Assembly: GCA_016932415.1 (NCBI GenBank)
Contig: JAFGCX010000036.1
Coordinates: 1 to 64,000 of the forward strand
DNA length: 64,000 nt
Source of the DNA: Candidatus Krumholzibacteriota bacterium
Lineage (GTDB): Bacteria > Krumholzibacteriota > Krumholzibacteriia > Krumholzibacteriales > Krumholzibacteriaceae
Reading direction: 5' to 3'
Below are positions 1 to 10,140 of this stretch, one piece after another; within the stretch, counting starts at the first letter, position 1, and each line of letters begins with the position of its first letter. The notes beneath the pieces were generated by a model that made no database searches, was not told the DNA's origin, and was given only the letters and a program-made list of their open reading frames with translations. The translations under genes were made by a program, and so were the position numbers.

Positions 1-3000
1 GACGGGGTGGCGACGGGGAGCGTAAGGTCGATAGTGGCCGAGACGAAGACGCTGAAGGCGAAGATAGACGGCAGTTACGTTGTAGATGAAATAGAGATTA
101 TCTTCAAGTCAGGGGAACCGGATTATTTTACTATCGATCATGACGGTAATGCCGTCGCTGGCGTTGGAGATAATGTGACAATAGAGATATTCGATCTCTT
201 CAATAATACGGTAAATGATTTTTCCGGGATAATAAGGGTCTACACAGACAGCCCGGAACCTGCTGACATGATCACGTGGGGTATAGGAAGTGGTGCGGGA
301 AGTATTATCAGTGAAGACAGGGATACACTTTCATATCAGTATTCGGTTGCTGATAACGGTGTCGTGACCCTAGTGATGACAGATAATCGCGCCGAGACAA
401 TCAGATTTACCACCGAATACGGATCTGTAATATCCGAATCCGATGAACAGTTGAATGTGATACATGGCGCGGCTGACGAAATATTCGTCATTAGCGGGGA
501 CAATCAGAGATCTGTAGTCAATAACCCCGTACCGGCGCCTCTTGTGGTTGGAGTCGAAGATCAATGGGGTAACAGGGTCCAGGGGGAGACGGTCACTTTC
601 ATCGTCATATCAGGCCTGGGAGAGATAGACACAGATATTTCTACCGGCGGACTGCAATCTACCTCAGTGACCGGGAGCCTGGGAACAGCAACATGTGACA
701 GGTGGATCCTGGGAACTGCGAGCGGGTATGATTCAGATGAAGCTGCCGCCTCGATCTCATCCGGATCAGTCACGACAGCTTATTTTTCAGCCACAACGGA
801 TCATGATCAACTTTCCTCCGTCGTACTTACCCCTCTGAGCAGCGGTGTGACTGTAAACAGCAGCACGATTGTCACTGCCACTCTCAAGGATCAATATGAT
901 AACCTTGTGACAGATGAGAACATCACTATATATATAAAAGATACTCCCGACGGTGGGCTCAGCGCCGATCTTTCAAACCCGAATGCAACGGACGAGCTTG
1001 GTCCAGTCATACGATCCGGAAAAACAGACAGCACGGGGACGATAACAGTCGTCTACAACGCGCCAGCGGCGGCGGGCAGGTCGGACCTGCTTGACGCAAA
1101 CAATGCTGTAATATCAGCCGAGAATATCGATGACGTAATTTACACGACTGTGGCGAGCGGCGCGACAAAGCTGATAGTAACCGACATCAGCGATCCTACC
1201 GTCGAAGCGGGGGAGAGTTTTTCATTTATTATAAGAGCTGTCGACAGTAATAACAATCTTGACCCTTCGAACAGCAGCCATGTTGTCTTTTCTCCTGAAG
1301 CCGGAGGATCTCTGATCTTCAGTCTTTCGGATTTTGGATCGGAGATCACCGAAGCTGATCTTGTCAACGGTTCAGTCACAATTTTCGGAAGAGGCTCTCA
1401 CAAGGGAACCTGGCAGACTGATATCACAGCTTCGGCCCCTGTCCTGACCGCGACAGATTTTGATATAGCCATCATCGCCAATCACAATGTCGACCACTAT
1501 CTCTTCTCAGCTCCATCAAACGCGGTTGCCGGTAATGATTTTGCCATCCAGTTACAGGCGAAAGATATTTACGGAAACCTTGTTACTTCAGCTTCCTACG
1601 ATATCGATCTGCGCGCAGTCCAACCCATAGATACTACCGCCGATGCGGGTGGATCACTCTCTGTCATCTCAGGTTCGATCATAAATGGACTGTATTACGA
1701 AAACAATATCAGTTACCAGGTCGCCGAGCAGATAAGGATCGAAGTCACCGATGACAGCACATCTGTGGCCGGTGTCACCGACCCGATTACAATCGGGCAC
1801 GCGCCTGCTTATCAGATCGTGGAACTTGGAGGTGACAGTACAGGAGTAGCCGCGGGAGATTCAGTGACGTTGCGCGCAGAAGTGTTTGACCGTTACGGTA
1901 ATAACGTAGTCGGCGAAAGCGTCTCATTCAGCATTCTCGGCGGAAGTGGTTCTCTCGCCGCGACACAGAGATTTACGAGAAGTGATGGGACGACCTCGGT
2001 CCGATACAGGACCGGGACGATAGCGGGAGTCAACACTGTCAGGGCGGCTGTGCTTGATGGAACCCCAGAGGGCCTGGAGACGCAGGTATTCGAGATCACG
2101 ACTGTTCCGGCAAGCGCGATCTCGTATGTCATCCTTGATGTAATCGGGACTTCATTTACGGCAGGTATTCCGTTTGCCTGCGAAGCGGCTGCGTATGATC
2201 AATATGACAACCTCATAATTTCGGATAATTCGACAAGGATCATCCCTGTCGCTGAGTCGCCTTCAATAGACTTTATCCCTGATACTCTGACGCTCAGCGC
2301 TGGAGAAGTAGTCTTTGCGGCAATAGACACGGCTATGGGTAGCAACAGGATAGCATTGGAATCCCTGTCAGGTACCACGCTCGCGCCGTTTGGTTCTTCT
2401 TTCACGGTGACACACGGCGACGCGTATATCATAACAGAGATCTCAGGCGACACTACCGGGGTGATATCGGGAGATACCACGGAAGTCTCGATCAGGGTCG
2501 GAGATACCTGGGGAAACCCTGTAAATGAGGAGATCGTCCATTTTTCGCTCATCAGCGATCTCGGTGGTGTTCCGTCGCTTGATGATGATACCGGATCGGC
2601 TCATGACGGGCTTGTCATAACCAACCCTGACGGAACAGCCCGATGCCGGGTCATCACCGATCAGAATGCCGGTGAGAATATCGTTTCGGCGACGATACTT
2701 GATGGTGAGCCTGCCTCAAGAGAGAAAGTAGAATTCTCCATCGTAACGATTGCCGGGAATATCTCGAGATATGTCTTATCGACCGTTGAAGATTCATATT
2801 TGGCGGGGGAACATTTCAATGTGGAGATCGTAGCTTACGATCTCAACGACAATATCGCTTATGGCGATTTTACGACAGTCGTCCAGCTGGGAAGTAATGC
2901 CACGGCTGTCTGGGATGACAATCCTGTTACTCTATCGAACGGTTCAGTAATAACAGGGGTCACTGAGACTCTGGCCGGGAACCTCCAGCTTACTGCCGAG

Positions 3001-6000
3001 ACGGACGGGGGAGGGGCGCTTAGCAGCAGTGAAGTGATCGAGATACTGCCTGAACTGCCGGCAGGCATAATAGGTATCGCGTCAGTGATACCTGACACAA
3101 TAACGGCCAACGGGAGAAGCAGGTCCTCGATAACTACCTCCCAGATTCGTGATCTGTATGGAAATATTGTAAGTCAGAGGACTAGGATCACTGTAGCTCC
3201 CTCTCTTGGCGCTGTGGCAAGTGACGATATCGATCCGGCAGAGCCGGGAGTGCAGCGTGAAACGACGGTAAACGGGATAATATCGGCATTTGTGGAATCA
3301 TCAGTCCTGCCCGGAAATTCATTGATCGGATTTGAAAGTGTCGAAGGGAACGCTACGGGAAGCGCGACGGTAGTTTTCGCACCTCCTCCCGTGATCACTT
3401 TTGGCGGGTATATCTCTCCAGTCAATATAGTCCCGGGGGAAGATATCTCCTTCAGGATACTTGTAAATAACACCAGCGTCACGGGACTTTATATCGACGC
3501 GGGCAGTTCAGTATCGATACCCGATGGGTCGGGGAATACTTTTTACGCTGAGCTGGGATCGCCGGTATTTATGGAAGGAAGCTCAACCGACACCTTGTTT
3601 TTCGACACTTCCATGCTGCCATCCGGATTTGCCGGAGGAAGGTTTACTCCACGGATCAGTATTGATGGTACTGATATATATGGAGCTCAATATTCCGCTG
3701 ATTTCAATGCCGGCACGAATTCAGTCATAGTATCGAGTATCGAAATATCGCAGATAACAGCTCAGAAGACAGTCTTGAGCAGGGGAGATACGGCTAGTGT
3801 CAATATCTATGTGCGTAATAACGGGGGAGATCTTGTCATCATTGAGGATATCCAGCTGGATTTCAGCAACGGATATTATTCAGTGATCAGTCCGACCAGC
3901 TCTCTGAATGATACCATTCTGGCCGGTCTGGAAAAAAATATTCCTCTAGATGTAAGAGTGCTTCCAAACAGTCCTCTGGGAGCCGACACGATAGATGCCA
4001 GGGTACATGCTTCATCCGGCGGGAACGATTTCTATGATTATTCAGCCGGGGACGGCAGGTTTGTCTGGTTGATACAATCCGCTGCCACTATAGCGTATCA
4101 AGGCGGATCACTGATGCCTTCGAAGGTATCGAGAGGACAGACGCAGCAGTATTCACTGGATCTTGGAAATTCCGGAGAAGCTCCGGTGATACTCGATGCG
4201 GATAATACAATATTCTCCTTTACCGACGGTTTGATCGTATTTTCTTCGCAGCTCACCGATGAATCGGCTTTGCCGGGAGTATCTGTTACAAACCTCGAAT
4301 TTATTCCTGGGACCATACCGCTGGCGATGGCCCCGGGAAGATATCCAGTCACCCTTTCTCTGATCGGAACGGAGAACGGAGCACCATTTGATACGGTATT
4401 CACGCTTTCTGATTCGGTCGACGTGACTGAACCGGCTCAAGTCGGTTACATAGCATCTTCGATCATTCCTATAACAGTCAGCAAAAACAGTTATGTGTCA
4501 TTTGAAGCGGGATTGAGAAATACCGGTGGGTCATCGGTGATAGCTGATCCCTATAATTCATATATAGCTTTTAACGATGGAGTGACGACCTATTACGCTC
4601 TTCTTGACAGGGACAGGGGATTCAATATCGATACCGGGGATAATACTCTTTATTTCAAATCGATTATCGTCTCTGAAGCTATGATCACCGGTTCATACAC
4701 TCCCTTGATCCATGTGGAAGGGACAGAGAACGGGATCCCGTTCTCCGATAATATTATTGTCACCGACCAGGTCTCCGTTCAGGAACCGTCACAACTGTCG
4801 ATTAACAGCATCGTGATTCTTCCGACTGACCGGATCACTGCTGACCAGACTGGTCCCAGGGTCGCCAGGGTGAAGATCATAAATAACGGTGAGGCATCAG
4901 TGAGACTCGATTCGATGTCCCTGAGGCTCTTTGCCGGTAAGGACCCCGTTATTGATGAATATATACTGAATCCCGTCGATTTTTTCCCCGGGATGGAAGT
5001 CCTTGCTGGAGGAGTGACGGACAGTTTCCAGGTCATGATTACAGATAATCCTTCTAATCAGATGACTGTAGGGACGGTAGTCGTTGAAGCTACTCTTTAC
5101 GGTACGGATCTTAACAGTCTGGAAGAACTCGTAGCGACCACCGAGTATGGCGGTAAAGGGATATTCCTTGTCCAGACGCCGGCTGTTCCATTCATCAGCG
5201 GGATCATACCATCGGTCTCGGAAGCGACTATTCTTCAGACAAGGGACTGGACGCTCGATCTGGTCGTTAAAAACAGTGGTCAATCAGATTTTGATCTGGA
5301 CCTTGATCCGGCAAAGACATTTCTGCTCTTTTCAACATCGGGAGATTTTAATGTCGTCTATCCATCCCAGCTCAACGGCGGTGGGACTGTTCTGGAAGGT
5401 GGCGCCGCGGATACATTGAGATACCTGATCGATCAGACCGGTTCTATCCAGGGAGTCTGCCAGATCGATGCCGCTCTCTCCGGGATGGAGATCAACAGCC
5501 TGACTCTCCTTGGCCCGATCTTGAATGGGCCGGCGATCAGCGAAACAGTTGAGATCCAGACCCCCGGCCAGCTAGATATCGAAAGTATAACACCGACGCA
5601 GGATCCAGTCACCGTCGAACAGGAAAACCCGTGGTCCATTGATTGTTCGATCCATAATTCAGGCGGGGCAAGTGTTACGTTGGATCTCGCCGATTTTGAT
5701 TCTACCGGAGTAATAATTCCAGGTTCGACAGGATTCATTTTTGAATATCCCGACCAATTGACTGGAGGAAGATTAAAGCTTGTCGGCGGCGCTACGGGCA
5801 TGCTTCGATATACAGTCGCGAATACCGGAGACATATCCGCAGGAAGAAGGCTTCTTGCCGGAAGCATCGTCGGGACAGAGGATAACAGCGGCCAGAGGAT
5901 ATATGATTACACCGAGTCGACGGGGGATTCGGTCACTTTTCAGAACAGGCCGGTACCGATATACGCGGTTTCCAGCCTCTTTCCCGTGACTGTTAGCAGC

Positions 6001-9000
6001 GGGACAGGGATGACTCTCGAAATGACGGTAAACAGCGAAGATCCTGACCATTCAACGTTGATCCTTGACAGAAGTTCGACCTACGCGTGGATCGGTGACA
6101 CAGATGGAGATACCCTGAGGACATGGCTGTCGAGTATTTCTTCAGATCAGTTGACCGGCGCCGCTTCGACTGTTTTGAGATTCAACGCTGCCACTGTCGA
6201 TACGTCGCTTGCCAGGCAGAGTTATATCGTCGGGCTGCATATTGAAGGAGAGGAAAACGGTAACTATTATTCGACTGTTCTTAATTCCGCGCCTGACATG
6301 CTGACTATTGAGGAGGCGCCTCAACTGAGCATAATCAGCATCGAGTCGCCACAGAGCGTCACAAGGGCTCTTCAACCTTTATGGGAAGTCAGGATGATAC
6401 TCCACAATACCGGTGAAGCTTCAGTGGAGATCGATCCGGCGAATACGGAGATAACTTTCGAAATAGCGGGAAAGGGAGATCGGACAGGAGAATATACGAT
6501 AGTGCCTCCGGCAGCTCTTCAATCGGCTGGAAATCTCATTCTCGCCGGCAATCAGGTTGATACGCTCGTCTTCGATATAGAGGTGACTGGAAACACGACG
6601 GGGACCGCGCTGATAAATGGTCTTGTCACGGCGACCGATATCAACAGCAGCGAGACAATATCTGATGATACTTATACCGGTGGAGGGACTTATATTCTGA
6701 TTCAGGATCCCGCCCTGCCGGTGATCGTGGAAAGCGTCGCAAGTCGGGAGACAGTGACTTCAGGACAAACGACAGAATGGTTTCTGACTGTACACGTACA
6801 GAACCAGGGTGAAGCGGCCTTTACACTTGATCCTGACAGTACTTATATCTACAGCGACTATGCTCTCGATGTTCCGGCAGGACCTGTCGAATTCAGCGAG
6901 GGCGGATCGGTTCTCCCCGGCGGAGGATCGGGTCACCTCGTCTTCGGGATTACTCCCACGCCCGCCATTCCCACCGGTCATGACCTTATCATCGAGGTCA
7001 ATCTTGGGACTGTCGAAAACAACAGGGACGCATACCTCTATTATAATACCGAAGAGATGTCTTCGGGCGGTTCAAGCGTGCGGATACAGTCGCAACCCGA
7101 ACTTCATATAGTCTCGCTGGTCAACCAGTCGCAGCGTGCTCCATGGGTCAATCATGGACAACAGTATTCCATATCTGTTGAGATAACGAATACCGGAGAA
7201 GCGAAAGCTGAAGAAATAAACCTGGTTTTAACCAGCGACGGAAGTTCAGTAGCCGACGATTCTCCAGTAACGATTGGCTCACTCGATGGATTCGATTCGA
7301 CAATCGACACCTTCCACGTGACGGCAGCCCCACTTTCAGATACCGAGATATTTTCCGCGGCTTTCCAGTCAGCGGTAGACGCCAATTCACGGCAGGATGA
7401 CCTGGTGATCTATTCGGCAGCCGAAGATGACCAGGAGACAGTCAATATCCAGCTTCCAGGAGATATCTCGATCATTTCACTCTCTCCTTCACAGGATGAT
7501 GTAAATGCCGGGCAGACTGTGGACTGGTCTGTAAAAGTCATACTGGCCAATATCGGTGAGGGCCCCGTCAAATTGAAGAATCCTTCAGCCACCGACCTTC
7601 AGTTCAGGTTGGACTCTGACCTTCTTGACGATTACCTTGTTATCCCACCGGGGCAATTTGCCTCGGGAGCTGTCGATATGGTCATGGATGGAGGAGAGAC
7701 TGATTCGCTGGTATATATAATCTCATCTACCGGTATAGATACGGGAAGCGTCGAGATAAGTTCGATTGTCGAATATACGGATGAAAATGACCTTGAGATC
7801 CCGGCTGTCACCAGGATTGCGACGGAGATGTTCCATGTCAAGGAACCTTCCGGGCTGAGAATAATATCGATTACAAGCGACGCGCCGAATAACAGCATGT
7901 TTCCCAATACCTCGATAGTGAATATAGATCAATCTTTCCAGATAACGGTAGTCGTGGAAAATACGGGAGGAGATGACCTGAGAGAAGTCGAGGTCTCTCT
8001 GCAGAGCAACGGGCCGGCGGTCACCGGTATTATTCAGGAGGCTTCAGAACTGGCGACGGCCTCGCAGGGGGAATTCATATTCAGTGTCACATCTCCCGCT
8101 GCCGGAGTCGAGATAATCACTGCCGCGATAACAAGGGCCGTATCTGTTAATACAGGCAAAGAGATTCCTCCGATACAGGCGATCGAATCGATAGAGAATA
8201 TCCAGGTCCAGGTAGCCGCCGAGTTGTACATCGATACGTATATTTCCAGCCCAGTCGGAGCTGAGGATGATACCCTGTCGACAGACCAGGTATTCATGGT
8301 GACATCTAGCGTATCCAACCTTGGCGAGGCTGCTATAGACGCTTCGGGTCAGATCACGCTGACTCTTCCACCAGGGTATGTTCTCGTCTACGCCGAGACT
8401 GATTCGATTACAAGGTCTTTTCACGCGGAAGAGGAGATCCACTGGACGCTTCAGGCCCCTTCCGAGGCCTCGCAGGATGTGGCAGTTTTATCCTGCCTGA
8501 TCAGCAGGGTTCCGCGTGATATCAATCTACAGCTTTATGCCGGTATAGACAGGGGAGAAGCAGAACTTGACCTTGTCACCGAGGATGCTGCGAATATTTC
8601 CGGATGCGCGATGCAGATCATTTCTCCCTTGGGGGCGATAGACGCGACTGTCTCGACTCTCCAGGACTTTACCATATCGTCGAGGATGACTCCGTCGCTG
8701 AACACCGGCGATGCCTGGGTGGAACTGTCCGTTCCAGCCGGTTGCGAGATCGATGGCAATAATAGAATAGACCTTGGTGACTGCGATGGCAGCGAAAAGA
8801 ATATACAATGGATTATTTCTACTTCGGAGACCTGGGGAAGCGGATTTGAATTCGGGTTGAGTTCCGGCGGAATAGATCTGAATTCGCAAGAGGAGTTTGA
8901 AGGATGCGCTGGGCAATTGAATATGACGATCGTTGAACGTACCGATATCGGGCTGGAAGCCTTTATATCCGGACCGCCCGAGGCGCTTGAAGGGAATATG

Positions 9001-10131
9001 TCAGTCAATCTTCCTTTTACTGTCGAGGCGAATGTCACCAACAGGGGGACTGCCGATCTGGACACCCTGGGAGCAAGACTGGAGATCGTTCTTCCTTCAG
9101 GCTCGGATTATCGCCTGGACGGAGGCAGCGAAACATTTAAAAAGAGTTTTTATCCGGGACAACCGGTAGAGTGGCACCTCAGGGCTCCTATGAGCGCGAC
9201 TTCGCCAAGAAATATTATTATTAGATTCGACCACCCTGGAAGTGATGAGAACAGTGGAGAGACAGTCGTTCCGTTTATCCCGGAAGTATCGATACCGGTG
9301 ACAACAGAAGCTGGAACCGTTTCGATGCTAAATATCTCGGGCGTTGACACAATACCGCCTTTTGTAGTACCCCAGGGAGCCAGGGATGTCCCTGTCCTGA
9401 ATATCCTCTGCAGAAACAACTCCGCCTACACGATCGGGCTTGATACGTTGTATGTAAGTGTAAAAGACAGAAAGGGAGATTTACGCGATCCCGTATCCGA
9501 CGCAGTTACTTCGATCTCAGTGATCGCGGGAGAGACTCCTTATACACGGATCCCTGATTCAACGAATCCTGTCCCTGTCATCATAGGGCACGATTTTACA
9601 ATAGAACCGGGAAATGAAGATACTCTCCTCGTGAGTCTAGATATCGCTCGGAATGCCCCGGTCGGTCAGCTCAGGATCGATATAGCCAGGAGTGATGACG
9701 TCATATTCTCGATAGGAGAGATCGATCCTATTCCAATTCATGTCGTCTGGGGTGGAGGCTCTGGCAGCGAAGATATAGGGGGACATTTCGAATGCGGACC
9801 TTTGACTGTCATGGATGCTGATTTCTCGGAGTATGTCCACAACTACCCGAATCCTTTCCGTGCCGGATCCGAGACGACCAGGATAACATATTACCTTGTA
9901 AACGATTCCAATGTAAGCATCAAGATATTCGACCTTATGGGTATCCTTGTCTGGAAGAAGGATATATCGGCTGGTGACCCGGGAGGCACCGGTTCAGAGG
10001 GCGGCACGCTGTGGGAAGAAGAATGGGATGGACGGAACGGACGGGGAGAGCTGGTGCGCAACGGTGTGTATATCTGCAAGATCCAGGCTGGATCTGAATC
10101 AGCGATATTCAAGATCGCCGTGGCAAAATAG
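1..10131 (+). CDS. Giant secreted Ig-like/CARDB-like repeat protein with FlgD-type C-terminal sorting domain (5' end outside window)
   Basis: The frame is open from base 1; the first in-window start codon is a GTG at 7, so the true start probably lies upstream. At least 3374 residues. The first ~1120 residues are invasin-like (Big_1) Ig modules, recognisable by recurring phrases such as DQYDN, DRYGN and DTWGN followed by GT-type strands. From ~1130 to ~3080 about 15 CARDB-like modules follow, each opening with a hydrophobic strand and an N-x-G-E/G-A core (for example NSGEAPV, NTGEASV, NNGEASV). The last ~100 residues hold NYPNPF, IKIFDLMG and WDGRNGRGE, typical of FlgD-like Ig/type IX secretion type A sorting domains. 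Inferred role: very long surface adhesin or stalk protein exported across the outer membrane. It ends 9 bases before a PorV-family gene, which suits a secretion link. No catalytic domain was seen. Confidence 0.85.
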   Translation, partial: DGVATGSVRSIVAETKTLKAKIDGSYVVDEIEIIFKSGEPDYFTIDHDGNAVAGVGDNVTIEIFDLFNNTVNDFSGIIRVYTDSPEPADMITWGIGSGAGSIISEDRDTLSYQYSVADNGVVTLVMTDNRAETIRFTTEYGSVISESDEQLNVIHGAADEIFVISGDNQRSVVNNPVPAPLVVGVEDQWGNRVQGETVTFIVISGLGEIDTDISTGGLQSTSVTGSLGTATCDRWILGTASGYDSDEAAASISSGSVTTAYFSATTDHDQLSSVVLTPLSSGVTVNSSTIVTATLKDQYDNLVTDENITIYIKDTPDGGLSADLSNPNATDELGPVIRSGKTDSTGTITVVYNAPAAAGRSDLLDANNAVISAENIDDVIYTTVASGATKLIVTDISDPTVEAGESFSFIIRAVDSNNNLDPSNSSHVVFSPEAGGSLIFSLSDFGSEITEADLVNGSVTIFGRGSHKGTWQTDITASAPVLTATDFDIAIIANHNVDHYLFSAPSNAVAGNDFAIQLQAKDIYGNLVTSASYDIDLRAVQPIDTTADAGGSLSVISGSIINGLYYENNISYQVAEQIRIEVTDDSTSVAGVTDPITIGHAPAYQIVELGGDSTGVAAGDSVTLRAEVFDRYGNNVVGESVSFSILGGSGSLAATQRFTRSDGTTSVRYRTGTIAGVNTVRAAVLDGTPEGLETQVFEITTVPASAISYVILDVIGTSFTAGIPFACEAAAYDQYDNLIISDNSTRIIPVAESPSIDFIPDTLTLSAGEVVFAAIDTAMGSNRIALESLSGTTLAPFGSSFTVTHGDAYIITEISGDTTGVISGDTTEVSIRVGDTWGNPVNEEIVHFSLISDLGGVPSLDDDTGSAHDGLVITNPDGTARCRVITDQNAGENIVSATILDGEPASREKVEFSIVTIAGNISRYVLSTVEDSYLAGEHFNVEIVAYDLNDNIAYGDFTTVVQLGSNATAVWDDNPVTLSNGSVITGVTETLAGNLQLTAETDGGGALSSSEVIEILPELPAGIIGIASVIPDTITANGRSRSSITTSQIRDLYGNIVSQRTRITVAPSLGAVASDDIDPAEPGVQRETTVNGIISAFVESSVLPGNSLIGFESVEGNATGSATVVFAPPPVITFGGYISPVNIVPGEDISFRILVNNTSVTGLYIDAGSSVSIPDGSGNTFYAELGSPVFMEGSSTDTLFFDTSMLPSGFAGGRFTPRISIDGTDIYGAQYSADFNAGTNSVIVSSIEISQITAQKTVLSRGDTASVNIYVRNNGGDLVIIEDIQLDFSNGYYSVISPTSSLNDTILAGLEKNIPLDVRVLPNSPLGADTIDARVHASSGGNDFYDYSAGDGRFVWLIQSAATIAYQGGSLMPSKVSRGQTQQYSLDLGNSGEAPVILDADNTIFSFTDGLIVFSSQLTDESALPGVSVTNLEFIPGTIPLAMAPGRYPVTLSLIGTENGAPFDTVFTLSDSVDVTEPAQVGYIASSIIPITVSKNSYVSFEAGLRNTGGSSVIADPYNSYIAFNDGVTTYYALLDRDRGFNIDTGDNTLYFKSIIVSEAMITGSYTPLIHVEGTENGIPFSDNIIVTDQVSVQEPSQLSINSIVILPTDRITADQTGPRVARVKIINNGEASVRLDSMSLRLFAGKDPVIDEYILNPVDFFPGMEVLAGGVTDSFQVMITDNPSNQMTVGTVVVEATLYGTDLNSLEELVATTEYGGKGIFLVQTPAVPFISGIIPSVSEATILQTRDWTLDLVVKNSGQSDFDLDLDPAKTFLLFSTSGDFNVVYPSQLNGGGTVLEGGAADTLRYLIDQTGSIQGVCQIDAALSGMEINSLTLLGPILNGPAISETVEIQTPGQLDIESITPTQDPVTVEQENPWSIDCSIHNSGGASVTLDLADFDSTGVIIPGSTGFIFEYPDQLTGGRLKLVGGATGMLRYTVANTGDISAGRRLLAGSIVGTEDNSGQRIYDYTESTGDSVTFQNRPVPIYAVSSLFPVTVSSGTGMTLEMTVNSEDPDHSTLILDRSSTYAWIGDTDGDTLRTWLSSISSDQLTGAASTVLRFNAATVDTSLARQSYIVGLHIEGEENGNYYSTVLNSAPDMLTIEEAPQLSIISIESPQSVTRALQPLWEVRMILHNTGEASVEIDPANTEITFEIAGKGDRTGEYTIVPPAALQSAGNLILAGNQVDTLVFDIEVTGNTTGTALINGLVTATDINSSETISDDTYTGGGTYILIQDPALPVIVESVASRETVTSGQTTEWFLTVHVQNQGEAAFTLDPDSTYIYSDYALDVPAGPVEFSEGGSVLPGGGSGHLVFGITPTPAIPTGHDLIIEVNLGTVENNRDAYLYYNTEEMSSGGSSVRIQSQPELHIVSLVNQSQRAPWVNHGQQYSISVEITNTGEAKAEEINLVLTSDGSSVADDSPVTIGSLDGFDSTIDTFHVTAAPLSDTEIFSAAFQSAVDANSRQDDLVIYSAAEDDQETVNIQLPGDISIISLSPSQDDVNAGQTVDWSVKVILANIGEGPVKLKNPSATDLQFRLDSDLLDDYLVIPPGQFASGAVDMVMDGGETDSLVYIISSTGIDTGSVEISSIVEYTDENDLEIPAVTRIATEMFHVKEPSGLRIISITSDAPNNSMFPNTSIVNIDQSFQITVVVENTGGDDLREVEVSLQSNGPAVTGIIQEASELATASQGEFIFSVTSPAAGVEIITAAITRAVSVNTGKEIPPIQAIESIENIQVQVAAELYIDTYISSPVGAEDDTLSTDQVFMVTSSVSNLGEAAIDASGQITLTLPPGYVLVYAETDSITRSFHAEEEIHWTLQAPSEASQDVAVLSCLISRVPRDINLQLYAGIDRGEAELDLVTEDAANISGCAMQIISPLGAIDATVSTLQDFTISSRMTPSLNTGDAWVELSVPAGCEIDGNNRIDLGDCDGSEKNIQWIISTSETWGSGFEFGLSSGGIDLNSQEEFEGCAGQLNMTIVERTDIGLEAFISGPPEALEGNMSVNLPFTVEANVTNRGTADLDTLGARLEIVLPSGSDYRLDGGSETFKKSFYPGQPVEWHLRAPMSATSPRNIIIRFDHPGSDENSGETVVPFIPEVSIPVTTEAGTVSMLNISGVDTIPPFVVPQGARDVPVLNILCRNNSAYTIGLDTLYVSVKDRKGDLRDPVSDAVTSISVIAGETPYTRIPDSTNPVPVIIGHDFTIEPGNEDTLLVSLDIARNAPVGQLRIDIARSDDVIFSIGEIDPIPIHVVWGGGSGSEDIGGHFECGPLTVMDADFSEYVHNYPNPFRAGSETTRITYYLVNDSNVSIKIFDLMGILVWKKDISAGDPGGTGSEGGTLWEEEWDGRNGRGELVRNGVYICKIQAGSESAIFKIAVAK
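3724..9330 (+). repeat. Array of about 15 CARDB-like protein modules inside the giant surface protein
   Basis: Roughly 15 degenerate modules of 110-150 residues repeat in frame. Each starts with a strand of the form (L/I)xIxSI, then a gap, then xVxNxGEA or a close variant, a loop with LDP or LDx, and a GG-D-TL turn such as GGVTDS or GGETDSL. Similarity is at protein level only; the DNA copies have diverged, so the array is old rather than a recent expansion. One unit near 6000-6250 lacks the NxGEA core and reads NSEDPDHS instead. Confidence 0.65.
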
Positions 10132-10140
10132 GATTAGTAG

